From Trichomonas vaginalis G3 (taxonomy: Eukaryota > Parabasalia > Trichomonadida > Trichomonadidae): a stretch of 64,000 bases of DNA. Below are positions 31,030 through 41,385 of this stretch, in pieces. Where the stretch lies: positions 11,222,001 through 11,286,000 of the forward strand of contig NC_067203.1 in NCBI RefSeq assembly GCF_026262505.1, given 5' to 3'. The notes beneath the pieces are model-generated. The model was not told the DNA's origin and did no database searches. It saw nothing but the letters and a program-made list of their open reading frames with translations. Both the position numbers and the translations under genes were made by a program. The first letter of the stretch is position 1. Each line of letters opens with the position of its first letter.

Positions 31030-32424
31030 TTATTCACATTTGGCACGAAACTCTACATAAAGATCCGATAGTACTTGGACTTCTTCTTTTTCACTCCTTA
31101 GTTCGATAATTTCATCAATTACATTAAAAACCGAATTATCTTCCAGTAATTTGTTAACAGAATATATTGTTATTAAGTCATGTGCTAATGTTTGTTGAAA
31201 TATGGCTGTAAATGCCGAAACAAGAGAGATGATTACACTTTCTTGTGTTCCTATGCCAATATCGTTGATTGCAAAGGCCAAACCGTTTTGTAAAACATGT
31301 ATAATGTTATCAAATGAATAATTTTCTAAACAAAAAGTTAATGTAAAAAGACATTTTTCTCTTATGTTATATTTTGCATCTTCATCACTGACAATTTGTA
31401 ATAATGTATCTATTATTTTATAGTTAAATAATTTCGGAATGATTTCTATATCATTTGCCACATAAATATGAATAAAATCTAAAAATAAGTCCAAATTGTC
31501 TTCGAGTTTTGTTAATTCTGATACTAAGCTCCAATCGATACATTTTGAAATTGCTGTTAAAAATCTTTGATAATCTGGGTTGTTTGCTGGAGAAAGCAGT
31601 ATTTGTAAGACATTATAGTGATAAAGATCAAATTCGCCTAAAAATGTATTAATAAAGCTGAATCCAAGCTCATTATGAATGTAATTTAGAACAAGTTCTG
31701 CTGAATTAAAAATGAATGCGTGTATTGTAATACAAGATGAATAGCAAGATAATAAATCCTTTGTTATTGTTTCAATTACAAAATCAATGATGACTGGGAA
31801 TTTTCCTGGGAAAATGGGTTCATTTGACCTAAATGCTAATTCAGCAACTGAATTCAACAGTATATATCTTAGTTTTTGATTACTTTCAGTATCTTCAAAA
31901 GATTCAATGAAATTAAAAATATTATTTTCGATAATATCAACAGGTAATGGTTTTGAGAACTTGATGCATATTTTTAGTATTTCAGAAATAAGTAAACAGT
32001 TTTCAAATGTCATATTTTCTATGTTTTGTAAAGTAGCTGTGAATATTTGTTCAAAATTAATTCTAAATGACTTTTTTGTCTCTTTTGGCACATATCTATT
32101 TCCAAACTGTAATATTCGAATGAGATTATAAAATGTATCTTCGTCTAATGCAAATAATTGTTGTGATTTAGCTAATTCTACTAAACTGAGATTAACCGAT
32201 TGTGTATTTAGAATATCTGCTATATTTTGTTGTAAATTCGGATAGTTAGATATCTCTTCCAATAATTTTGGTAAATAGAAATCTCCCTCATTAGGTTTTT
32301 CTAAAAAATGTTGTATGCAATAGTTTGCATAGTCCTCATTATGTGATATGCTAGCAGGGTAATCTGTATTTATATGCTTTTTATTGACCTTGTGAAAATC
32401 TTTGATTTCAAAATCTGAGTCCAT
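31030..32424 (-). CDS. Armadillo-like helical protein (464 aa)
   Basis: An intact gene starting MDSDFEIKDFHKVNKKH. From about residue 60 onward it is a run of 40-45-residue helical repeats (for example LPKLLEEISNYPNLQQNIADIL and FDNIIHVLQNGLAFAINDIGIG), the pattern of ARM/HEAT solenoids. The basic N-terminal stretch followed by ARM-like repeats recalls importin-alpha architecture, and trichomonads have many diverged importin-like proteins, but the classical Trp-Asn binding array is not visible. I call it ARM-like only. Confidence 0.65.
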   Translation of the reverse strand: MDSDFEIKDFHKVNKKHINTDYPASISHNEDYANYCIQHFLEKPNEGDFYLPKLLEEISNYPNLQQNIADILNTQSVNLSLVELAKSQQLFALDEDTFYNLIRILQFGNRYVPKETKKSFRINFEQIFTATLQNIENMTFENCLLISEILKICIKFSKPLPVDIIENNIFNFIESFEDTESNQKLRYILLNSVAELAFRSNEPIFPGKFPVIIDFVIETITKDLLSCYSSCITIHAFIFNSAELVLNYIHNELGFSFINTFLGEFDLYHYNVLQILLSPANNPDYQRFLTAISKCIDWSLVSELTKLEDNLDLFLDFIHIYVANDIEIIPKLFNYKIIDTLLQIVSDEDAKYNIREKCLFTLTFCLENYSFDNIIHVLQNGLAFAINDIGIGTQESVIISLVSAFTAIFQQTLAHDLITIYSVNKLLEDNSVFNVIDEIIELRSEKEEVQVLSDLYVEFRAKCE

Positions 32425-32710
32425 TGAAAATTTTGAAAGTTTGATTTTTACTAGAGGTCTATTGAATATGCAATAAGTATGAATGTGCCTTTAAAACGCG
32501 TATGCAACCTAATCATTGATGAGAAGCAGAGTAAAAAGCAACTTATATCGAAAATCATATTCGAATTTTGGTGATTCATACCTAAAATGACCAATTCCCT
32601 GTTGACTAGCTATGTATATTCTATGTTTATGCATTCGAATGTACAAAAGCATATAAAATATTACCTCCTCTTGTGAAATATCAAAGTTGACACTTTTATT
32701 GTCAAAATAA

Positions 32711-33313
32711 ATGCAAGCACCAAATTTTAATAATAGACTTGTCAAAGAACCATGGGGATATTGCCAAATGAACTACATAGAAAAACTCAAAGAGATATGC
32801 CCTTCAAAAATAGATCCAAACGCTTCAACAAAATCTTCCGAAAATCATGCACATACTTTATTGATGTCAGCAGTCACATATGGCTCTAAACAGTGTGCTG
32901 AGTATTTAATCAAGAATGGAGCAATTGTTGATAAAAAGAATTTTTATGGATACACAGCATTACACTGGGCGGCATATTCAGGAAGAACAGAATGCGTTGA
33001 TTTATTACTAGAAAACGGTGCTAACATAGAATCTAAAACAGGAGACGGAATGACCCCTTTCCATATTGCTGCCTTAAGAGGTCATCTTAAATTTATGGAT
33101 TACATTGTTAAGAAAGGAGCAAATCCTAATGCTGTAAACAGTGATGGCTGGACAGCTATGCATTATGCGTTAATCGGAAATCACCGTCCTGTTGTTGAAT
33201 TTCTCTTGAAATTGAAGATAGATTATAGATCACTTGATGTTAACATGAAGACTATCGATTCAATTGTCGAAGAATACGGTCGCTCATGGTTTAATGATTT
33301 AGCAAACAAATAA
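32711..33313 (+). CDS. Short ankyrin-repeat protein (200 aa)
   Basis: Four well-formed ankyrin repeats fill residues about 50-185: HTLLMSAVTYGSKQCAEYLIKNGA, GYTALHWAAYSGRTECVDLLLENGA, GMTPFHIAALRGHLKFMDYIVKKGA and GWTAMHYALIGNHRPVVEFLL. There is no DUF3447-type N-terminal domain, unlike the other ankyrin genes here. It probably acts as a protein-binding module. The first ATG (32711) is used; a second Met 20 codons in is an alternative. It is divergent from the ARM-like gene. Confidence 0.8.
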   Translation: MQAPNFNNRLVKEPWGYCQMNYIEKLKEICPSKIDPNASTKSSENHAHTLLMSAVTYGSKQCAEYLIKNGAIVDKKNFYGYTALHWAAYSGRTECVDLLLENGANIESKTGDGMTPFHIAALRGHLKFMDYIVKKGANPNAVNSDGWTAMHYALIGNHRPVVEFLLKLKIDYRSLDVNMKTIDSIVEEYGRSWFNDLANK

Positions 33314-33413
33314 TTTTTATTTGTAACTATTTCATTCTGTTTGTTTATTGTAAGTGTCCTAAATTTAAACTTTTGTTTCTAATTTTAAACATATTTGCTT
33401 TCTATTTACCAAA

Positions 33414-33680
33414 TCATTTGATGAACTTCAAAATGTCTGAATATTTCTTTGCAAATTCAATTAACCATATTGATTGATATTCATTCCAGTCATTATCCAA
33501 TCTCATAATAAAATTTGCGTAATGGTTGGGGGTGGAAAAAATTAAGTTAGGTACCATGATTATTTTCCCCTCAAAAGATATTAAATTGTAAGCACTATTA
33601 GGACTTATAATTACCACAACCAATGGGCAAATAATCAGAATATTCGATTTTATTTGAATAATTCGGCCATTTTTAAGCAC
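33414..33680 (-). other. Possible gene remnant (88 codons, GTG-initiated)
   Basis: A minus-strand frame without an ATG start whose translation looks protein-like (MVPNLIFSTPNHYANFIMRL...WLIEFAKKYSDILKFIK). It overlaps the region just upstream of the pseudokinase gene. It may be the decayed 3' end of a gene or chance; no family recognised. Confidence 0.25.
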
Positions 33681-33738
33681 GAAAAAATTAAAAATTCCAC
33701 CTCCTCTTGAAGATGGAACTTATGTTTTCCTCAGCAAC

Positions 33739-36700
33739 ATGAAGCCGAAGAAAACAGATAAAGTAGGCGTGATTAAAGATCTAAAAACGAATTATTTTTA
33801 TGTTATTAAATTAATTGATACGAATTTCGAAAATGATGAACGAAGACAACAATTATTTTCTCTCGTAGATGTATATAATCAAATAAAATTTGCATGTTTA
33901 CCAGAAATAATTATAAAATTTGATCCAAAAGCTAATCAAATTCATACACTAACAAGGTACTATCATCATGGATCTCTTCAAAACTTAATCGATGCCAATC
34001 AAATTGATCAACTTACATTAGAAGAGAAAATGGAAATCATATTTTCCGTTACTGCAGCAACTCACGCACTTCATGCAAATAATATTATTCATTCCAACAT
34101 AAAACCTACAAATATATTGTTTGATCACTCAAATACTCCGATTTTATGTGATATTAATTTCATTGCACAATTAAATACGGAAAATACTATTCAATCAGGC
34201 GTTTCTATGCATGATGATATATTATCTTTGCAGAAAATATATAAAATCTTGCTCAAAAATTCAGAAGTTTACAAAACGATAAGCGTTAATAATTTTATTG
34301 AGTCATGTTGTAATGAAGAAATTACGACGTTCCAAATTTTAGAAAATATGATACAAAATAACTTTTTCATGGAAACTGTCAATAATACATTTATTGAGAA
34401 ATTATTCAATAATTTATACCCGAGTTTTATAGGCATAGATACAAATATTTCAATAGACATTTCCGATACCATTATAGATCATAATAATCCAGAAATATGC
34501 CTAGCTTATGCATCAAAATTTTGGTCTGAAATATCCAATAGTCATTCTTTCTCAAAATCAATTGAGTTACTTAATGAAAGTAGCAATAATCCCTTCTCGG
34601 CATTTAACCTTGCTAAAATATACCTTTCAGGATCAGTTGAGAAATTAAATATCGAAAAGTCGTTTGACTTATTGAAATATGCATCCAATCAAGGATTAAA
34701 ACAAGCTGATCTTGAACTTGCCAAGTTATTACTACGAGGATACCAAAATAATACAGTTGGCAGTATTTTGAATTTGTTGTCTTCAGCTGCTGATGCAGAT
34801 ATCCCAGAAGCTAACTTTATATTATCGCAGATCTATGAAAAAGGTATTTCTGTTGAAAAAAACTCTGAAATGGCAATGAAATATTTGAGATTGTCTGCAA
34901 ACCAAGGAAACATTGATGCAATGTTTAGATATGGAACTATGCTAAGAGAAGGTCATGGAATCGCCCAAAATCTTCAAGAAGCAGCTCAAATTTTCCAAGA
35001 TGCAGCTGAAAGAGGCGACGTTCAAGCCAAAAACAAGTTTGGACTCTTCCTAAGAAACGGAATTGGTGTGAAGAGAGACTATATCAAAGCTGCAAGTTTA
35101 TTCAAACAAGCTGCAGACCAGAATTACGCAGAAGCACAAAACAATTATGGAGTCATGATAAAACTTGGAGAAGGAGTTCCCAAAAACTCGAAAATTTCTG
35201 CGAAATTTGTTGAAAAAGCAGCAAATCAAGGTTGTCCAGCAGCTCAAAACAATTATGGATGGATGCTAAAGGTTGGCTATGGTGTAGAAAAGTCTCTACC
35301 TAAATCATCTCTCTTCTTCAAACTCAGTTCAGAAGGAGGAAGTAAATATGGCCAAAATAATTACGGTTTGGCACTTTTATTCGGTTATGGAATCAAGAAG
35401 AATGAAAAGCTTGCTGTTCAATACTTCCATGACAGTGCTAAACAAGGTGATAAATATGGCTGTCTCAATTACGGACTTTGTCTCTATGAAGGAATTGGTT
35501 GTTTGCAAAATGAAATTGAAGGAATGAAATACATCAGAAAAAGTGCAGATTTAGGAGTTGTCAACGCTATGTTTCTTTTTGCAAATATCTGTAAAGATGG
35601 TATAGGTGTTGAGAATGACTATAAGCTCGCATGCCAATACTACAAGAAAGCTGCAGATATAGGACATGAAGATGCAAAATTTTGTTATGGTTTGTTACTT
35701 AAAAAAGGAAAAGGTTGCGAAAAAAGTGATGCTGAAGCTGATAAATATTTAAGCATTGATATCACAGATGACAGTAGATACTTCCATATCGAGAAAAGAA
35801 AATCAAATAAATTGGAAATGGCAAGAGAAAGTGACATTTTCAGTTCATTTATTTCTGACAACGGTTGTTGCGGTTTGGATTTGGATGTAGAAGAATGTTT
35901 AAACGAATTCAATCTATCTATCGAAACAGAGAAATATATCAAAGAAGCTGCTGATAAAGGAAATAGCGATGCCCAATTAGAAATGGCCAAAATCACAAAA
36001 GATGACAAAGAAAAAGAAAATTATTTAGAAAAGGCAGCAAAAAATGGAAATACTGAAGCAAAAATCGCTTGTGATATATTAAATACTGCTAAGAAACAAA
36101 GAGTCAAGAAGATTAGAAGAATTAAAACAAAAGTTCCACTGTCAAAACTCAATTTCAACTCAAAATCAAATGGAGATCTTGATTTCACTGATTTATTAAA
36201 TCAAGAAAAATTGGATGATGCAAAAAATCATCAATTTTTTGATTACGAGTATTTCTATGAAGAAGAAGATTATGATGTGATCAATGATAATGATGTTGAT
36301 TCACTAATGAATGGAAGTGAATTAGGTCTTCCTGAAGCAAATTATCAGTTAGGTTTGTTGTATAAAAAAGGAGAAAAAGTTGAAAAAGATGAACAAAAAG
36401 CCGACGAAGAATTCAAGAAAGCTGCTGATAAAGGACATGTTGATGCAATGCATAAGCATGCAAAGATTTTATTAGAAAATGAAAATGAAAGCGAAGCTGA
36501 AAAATACTTTTTGAAGGCTGCTGAAAATGGAAATGAAAAAAGTGCCATTGAATTGTCAAAAATTGCAAATGATGATGCAACTAAAGAGAAATCTGCTGAT
36601 ATCATCAAAGACATGTGCACAAGATGCAATAATGCAGAACTTTATTATAGATATGCTGTGATTTTAAGAGATGGAATTGGAATTCAAATTGATTTGCAAA

Positions 36701-39700
36701 AATCAAGCCATTATTTCTTATTAGCAGCTAAAATGGAATATTTAGATAGTGGTTATCAACATGGTTTACTAATTATCAATGAAAACAAAATAAAATTTTC
36801 GATGGAAGAATCTAAAAATTTTATTTTGGAAGCAATGTCGAAATATCAAACAGATTTCTCTGTATATCTGTTAGGACTTTGCTTGTTAACAGGTATTGGA
36901 TTCACCAAAGATAAATCTCATGCAATTTCTCTCTTAAATCAATCTCAAAGATTGTCTGCAAAAGAAATTGTCACTTTTTATAACAACAAAGACAAAAAAT
37001 GTTATGAAAGAGCTGTAGAATATCTTGCAGAAGCCGGATGCATTGAAGCAATGAACAAATTAGCACTTCAAAAGAAAGAAAACCAAGAAATTAATGATTA
37101 TGTAGATCTTGTCAAAACCGCCGCTGATTTTGACAATCCACAAAGTCAGTTTGAATATGGAACGTGTTTATTCGAAGGCAGAGGTATCGAACAGAATATT
37201 AGACAAGGAAAGAACTTGATTGAAAAAGCAGCTGTCGCTGGAAACCCTGATGCTCAATTTTACATCGCAAAAGAATTAGAAAAAGGTGACAAAATTGAAC
37301 AAGATCTGGAGAAAGCCGCCGAGTATTATGGAGAAGCTGCTGAGAACGACCATTCTGGAGCTCTTTGTAGGCTCGCTATGATAAATATTAACGAAACTGC
37401 ACCAAACTCTGATAAATCTCAAGGATATGAGATGCTAAAGGCAGCAGCCGAAGCAGGAAACCCTGAAGCAGTTGAAATATTCAAGGAAATCGATGATGAA
37501 GATGTCATTTTACCTGATTTGACAACAAATAATAATTCAAATCTTAGCGATAACGAATTCCCTGAAGTTGCAAGTGGTATCAATGTTCTTGATTTAGTAT
37601 CTCAGAAGATGAGTGATACAACTCCTTTGGTTCAAAGAGAAAAATTAATTTGGAAGAAATCTAAACCAAGTCAAGAAGTAGAAATTCTAAGTTTTGGTTC
37701 TGATGATGAGCAATCTACATCTCCTGTCGGTTCTCCTAAAGGATTCATCAAGCCAAGCATCAGTTACGGAAGTATCGCAAACAAGATCAAATTGATACAA
37801 GAAAAGATGAATACTGTGGAACAAAAGCAAGATGAGCAATCAAAAATCGTTGAGAATGAAGAAATCGAAGAAGATCAAAATTCTCAATTTGCAAAACAAG
37901 AAAAATCCAAAGAAATGAATCAAAACCCGTCAATCATTAGTCAAAGCGATAGCGGTTTACCTGAAAATCCTCAAATTGAGGAAAAATTAGATCAAATTAT
38001 AACAACAAAAGAGTATATTGCTGATGATACGCATGTGATTGTCCATTCTACGTCTATACCTTCACCTTCAAAGCAAAATGAGAACCTAATTACTGTAATT
38101 GAAGATGAAATTGATTTAGATACTGCTTCTAAAGGAAAAGAACCTGATGTCGATCCATATTTCGTTGGAAAAATAGATATTGAAGAAAAATCTGATGCTG
38201 ATGACAAGAAATTACTTGATGAAAATCAAGTTCTGGAACTAGATCTCAAAACTGACTCTGATTCACCGAAAGGAAGCACTAATTCACCATCTGTCAACCT
38301 TCTTGATGAAAATCAAGTTCAACCATTAGATCTCAAATTAAAATCAGATTCTTATGATTCCTTAGCTGTAAAAATCGGAACAAGTGGATTGAATGAAGAA
38401 GAAAGTGCCGAATTAAGCTATTTGGGCGAAAAAGATGTTGAAAATCCAGAAGAAGATTTCAATTATCTCCAAGAAAAAGATGTTTTGCCTATTTCTTCAC
38501 AGAGAAAAGCTTTAACTCCTTCTCCAAAGCACAGTCAAACAAAGGAGCATCATTTCCATACACCTCACAATAAATTTAACAGAAAATTTTCCATTTTCAG
38601 TCCAACAAACAGGTTTTATGAGCAAAAGAGGCCTTCAAACATCGAAATCCCTATGGAACAACCTGAATCTTCATCATCTTTTGCCTTTACCCCATCTCCG
38701 ATTTCCAAATCTGATTCCGTGAAATTCTCTCCTGAAGTAACAACTAAAGCAAAATCTCCTAAATTTACAACTCCCACTAATTCTCCAAATTCAACTCTCA
38801 AAGTTTTATCTGATGACATTTTAGTGTCAGAAAATAGTTTTGCGAGTGATTCTCCGACCAAATCACCTAAAGAACCAGAGATCTTAGATATTGGTGATAC
38901 GAAGAAGCATCACCATCGTCATAGATCTTCTAAAAGTGAATCGAATTCTGTCAAATCTCCTTCAATTTTGAAATCTCCAAAGAGATCTGTCGCTTCAACA
39001 AAAAGTGACATTTCTCCAAAGAAAGTTTCAATTCAAACGAGTTTTGATAGCGAATCTACTTTTGATAGTGAAGAAATAAAGTATTCTCCTAAGAATCTTT
39101 CACCAAAGATTTCAAGTTTAGGCAAAGAAGATGATTCTTCATCGAAGAAGAGGAAGAAACATCACAAGAAGACGAATTCTTTGTTAGAAATCGCTGGGAA
39201 AGAGAAAGATCTTTCTCCACAAGCACAAAGAATCATTGATGGAATGAAGAAGTCGAGATTTATCATAACTCCTGAAATTGATTTGGAAGAAATAGAAAGA
39301 ACATCTCAAAAAGATGACGACAATTTCATTGACGATCCATACAGCAATCAAACAGCGAATGAATTCATTGATTCAATCTCTGTTGCATCAAAAAGATTGG
39401 CAAGCGAAGGAGATTCCGATGAACAACTTAAATACGCCTTGTATTTATTAGGAACGTGTTCAACAGAAGAAAACCAGCCAGATAAATACGAAGAAGCAAT
39501 GAAGAATCTCGAGAAAAGCTCAAAATCTCAAAACCCTTCTGATGTTTTTCTTTATAATCAATTCAGAGATCGTAAATCAAAAAGTGACACACAACGGTTA
39601 ATGTCAGATACATGTTTACATTTTAAGAGGCTTGCTGAACAAGGCGATGCATCCGCCATGTATGTTTATGCTTTGATGTTGCGATCTGGATTTGGCGTCA

Positions 39701-40755
39701 AACAAGATTTGCCACTTTCTGTCACTTGGTTCAAAGCAGCAGGAAAACGAGGACATGCAGGAGGAAATTACAACGCAGGATTAATGATTAGACACGGAAT
39801 CGGACATCCTTCGAATCCTTCACATGCTGCTTATTATTATAAACAAGCTGCTGACGCCAAATATGCAAAGGCTGCTTTTAATTTGGGCCTTTTGTATTTG
39901 AAAGGTCAAGGAGTAACAAAAAGTAATGAAAATGCAGCAGTTTATTTCAAAATTGCTGCTGATAAAGGTGACAGTGCTTCACAGGCAAATTATGGTTTGA
40001 TGCTTAAGAACGGATACGGTGTTCACAAAGATATCGAAAGAGCACAAAAATATTTCGAACTTTCCGCAAAACAAAATGATCCTGTCGGATTGAATAATTT
40101 AGGTTTGGTTTTAATGGAAAAAGGTGACAAAGAAAATGCCACACTTTTATTCAAAAAGTCTGCTGATTTAGGAAATATTAAAGCGATGTATAACTATGGA
40201 TTATCTAGGATAAATGACGATCCTATGGAGAGCGCAAGATATTTCCAGATGAGTGCAGAAAAAGGAAATTCCGACAGCCAATTAAAACTCGGAATGATGT
40301 TAAGAAGCGGAGATGTTTTGCCACAAGATTTGATAACTGCATTACATTATATTGTTTTGTCTGCTAAACAAGGCAATGTTAATGCAATGTGTGTCTTGGG
40401 AAGAATGCTTAAACAAGGTGAAGGAACAACAAAGAATCCAACTTTGGCTGCAAAATACTTTTTGTTTGCTGCAAAACATGGAAATAATATTGCGATGTTA
40501 AACTACGGTCTGATGTTGAAAGATGGAACAGGAGTTGATCAAAACATCGAAGAATCAGTGAAATTCATTAAAATGTCGGCAGATTCAGGAAACGCTGAAG
40601 CTCAATGTTATTACGCAACAATGTTATCGAATGGAAAGAATATCGAAAAGAACAGAGAAATGGCTATAAATTACTTTAAATTGGCAGCACAACAAGACTT
40701 CTCTCCAGCAAAGAAATGTTTAGAACGTCTTCAGAAACCAAAGAGGAAACATTAA
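33739..40755 (+). CDS. Pseudokinase fused to Sel1 repeats (2338 aa)
   Basis: An intact giant ORF. Residues about 1-200 are a protein-kinase-like domain with VIKLI (Lys24), but the HRD motif is HSN (118-120, catalytic Asp replaced by Asn) and DFG is DIN (138-140), so it should be catalytically dead. Sel1-like repeats follow (about 270-800 and 840-1240), for example NPDAQFYIAKELEKGDKIEQDLEKAAEYY. A Ser/Pro/Lys-rich disordered linker covers about 1250-1930, and a second Sel1 block about 1950-2330. Sel1 arrays act as scaffolds; kinase plus Sel1 fusions are a common trichomonad theme. The frame continues upstream of the first ATG to 33658 with kinase-like sequence (LEDGTYVFLSN) but no ATG, so the true N terminus is uncertain and the Gly-loop is missing. 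Confidence 0.88.
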   Translation: MKPKKTDKVGVIKDLKTNYFYVIKLIDTNFENDERRQQLFSLVDVYNQIKFACLPEIIIKFDPKANQIHTLTRYYHHGSLQNLIDANQIDQLTLEEKMEIIFSVTAATHALHANNIIHSNIKPTNILFDHSNTPILCDINFIAQLNTENTIQSGVSMHDDILSLQKIYKILLKNSEVYKTISVNNFIESCCNEEITTFQILENMIQNNFFMETVNNTFIEKLFNNLYPSFIGIDTNISIDISDTIIDHNNPEICLAYASKFWSEISNSHSFSKSIELLNESSNNPFSAFNLAKIYLSGSVEKLNIEKSFDLLKYASNQGLKQADLELAKLLLRGYQNNTVGSILNLLSSAADADIPEANFILSQIYEKGISVEKNSEMAMKYLRLSANQGNIDAMFRYGTMLREGHGIAQNLQEAAQIFQDAAERGDVQAKNKFGLFLRNGIGVKRDYIKAASLFKQAADQNYAEAQNNYGVMIKLGEGVPKNSKISAKFVEKAANQGCPAAQNNYGWMLKVGYGVEKSLPKSSLFFKLSSEGGSKYGQNNYGLALLFGYGIKKNEKLAVQYFHDSAKQGDKYGCLNYGLCLYEGIGCLQNEIEGMKYIRKSADLGVVNAMFLFANICKDGIGVENDYKLACQYYKKAADIGHEDAKFCYGLLLKKGKGCEKSDAEADKYLSIDITDDSRYFHIEKRKSNKLEMARESDIFSSFISDNGCCGLDLDVEECLNEFNLSIETEKYIKEAADKGNSDAQLEMAKITKDDKEKENYLEKAAKNGNTEAKIACDILNTAKKQRVKKIRRIKTKVPLSKLNFNSKSNGDLDFTDLLNQEKLDDAKNHQFFDYEYFYEEEDYDVINDNDVDSLMNGSELGLPEANYQLGLLYKKGEKVEKDEQKADEEFKKAADKGHVDAMHKHAKILLENENESEAEKYFLKAAENGNEKSAIELSKIANDDATKEKSADIIKDMCTRCNNAELYYRYAVILRDGIGIQIDLQKSSHYFLLAAKMEYLDSGYQHGLLIINENKIKFSMEESKNFILEAMSKYQTDFSVYLLGLCLLTGIGFTKDKSHAISLLNQSQRLSAKEIVTFYNNKDKKCYERAVEYLAEAGCIEAMNKLALQKKENQEINDYVDLVKTAADFDNPQSQFEYGTCLFEGRGIEQNIRQGKNLIEKAAVAGNPDAQFYIAKELEKGDKIEQDLEKAAEYYGEAAENDHSGALCRLAMININETAPNSDKSQGYEMLKAAAEAGNPEAVEIFKEIDDEDVILPDLTTNNNSNLSDNEFPEVASGINVLDLVSQKMSDTTPLVQREKLIWKKSKPSQEVEILSFGSDDEQSTSPVGSPKGFIKPSISYGSIANKIKLIQEKMNTVEQKQDEQSKIVENEEIEEDQNSQFAKQEKSKEMNQNPSIISQSDSGLPENPQIEEKLDQIITTKEYIADDTHVIVHSTSIPSPSKQNENLITVIEDEIDLDTASKGKEPDVDPYFVGKIDIEEKSDADDKKLLDENQVLELDLKTDSDSPKGSTNSPSVNLLDENQVQPLDLKLKSDSYDSLAVKIGTSGLNEEESAELSYLGEKDVENPEEDFNYLQEKDVLPISSQRKALTPSPKHSQTKEHHFHTPHNKFNRKFSIFSPTNRFYEQKRPSNIEIPMEQPESSSSFAFTPSPISKSDSVKFSPEVTTKAKSPKFTTPTNSPNSTLKVLSDDILVSENSFASDSPTKSPKEPEILDIGDTKKHHHRHRSSKSESNSVKSPSILKSPKRSVASTKSDISPKKVSIQTSFDSESTFDSEEIKYSPKNLSPKISSLGKEDDSSSKKRKKHHKKTNSLLEIAGKEKDLSPQAQRIIDGMKKSRFIITPEIDLEEIERTSQKDDDNFIDDPYSNQTANEFIDSISVASKRLASEGDSDEQLKYALYLLGTCSTEENQPDKYEEAMKNLEKSSKSQNPSDVFLYNQFRDRKSKSDTQRLMSDTCLHFKRLAEQGDASAMYVYALMLRSGFGVKQDLPLSVTWFKAAGKRGHAGGNYNAGLMIRHGIGHPSNPSHAAYYYKQAADAKYAKAAFNLGLLYLKGQGVTKSNENAAVYFKIAADKGDSASQANYGLMLKNGYGVHKDIERAQKYFELSAKQNDPVGLNNLGLVLMEKGDKENATLLFKKSADLGNIKAMYNYGLSRINDDPMESARYFQMSAEKGNSDSQLKLGMMLRSGDVLPQDLITALHYIVLSAKQGNVNAMCVLGRMLKQGEGTTKNPTLAAKYFLFAAKHGNNIAMLNYGLMLKDGTGVDQNIEESVKFIKMSADSGNAEAQCYYATMLSNGKNIEKNREMAINYFKLAAQQDFSPAKKCLERLQKPKRKH

Positions 40756-41370
40756 TGTTTTATTTTAAATTGTTTATATTGTTAAACTGTTTTTCTTTAT
40801 ATTACTACATTCTAATTTTTAAGATGTTCGAAACTTTTGCATGCAAATCCCATTAACTTATTAGATGGAATGTGAAACATAAATATAAGACCACACATAT
40901 CATATAATCATATATTTTACCTACAAGCTAGCCACCTAAGGTCTGAAATTAATATTATTTGATTTTTTGGCCTAAAGAATTGTTATTAGATTATATCTTC
41001 ACACTATGGATGGCCAAACTTTATTCAGCATATTCGGATTCAATTCCTTGAATGCTTCAACAACCTTTGGTATTGATTGTTTAAATGAAGCTAGTGTAGA
41101 TGCAGCTGGAGCATTGCAAACACTTGATAATCTCAACACATTGTGCATCAAATGAAATACATCTACTTCGATGAATTGGTCGCATAATTTGGAGATTGTT
41201 GAGATGTTGAATTGAATGAAAATCACCAAATTAGAGAATTTTGTAAGATAATTAAAAATACAAGTCGTTTGATAGTGAATTCTGTTTTAATTATGTATCT
41301 TATAGGGTTTTCAAAAGGGGAAAAAAAAAGCAAAATAGAGGATTGAAAATTCTGAATTTCCGATTAAATG
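40756..41370. other. Spacer with possible minus-strand remnant
   Basis: Between the Sel1 gene and the MYST gene. A minus-strand frame at 40999-41229 (76 codons, no ATG) translates to plausible helical protein (FIEVDVFHLMHNVLRLSSV...SIPKVVEAFKELNPN), so it may be a relic of a lost gene. Confidence 0.3.
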
Positions 41371-41376
41371 TCACTT
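41371..41376 (+). promoter_or_regulatory. Inr (TCACTT) of MYST gene
   Basis: TCACTT lies directly after an in-frame ATG (41368) and 13 nt (from its A at 41373) before the next in-frame ATG (41386). If transcription starts here, the upstream ATG is not in the mRNA. Confidence 0.6.
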
Positions 41377-41385
41377 TTTAACAAA

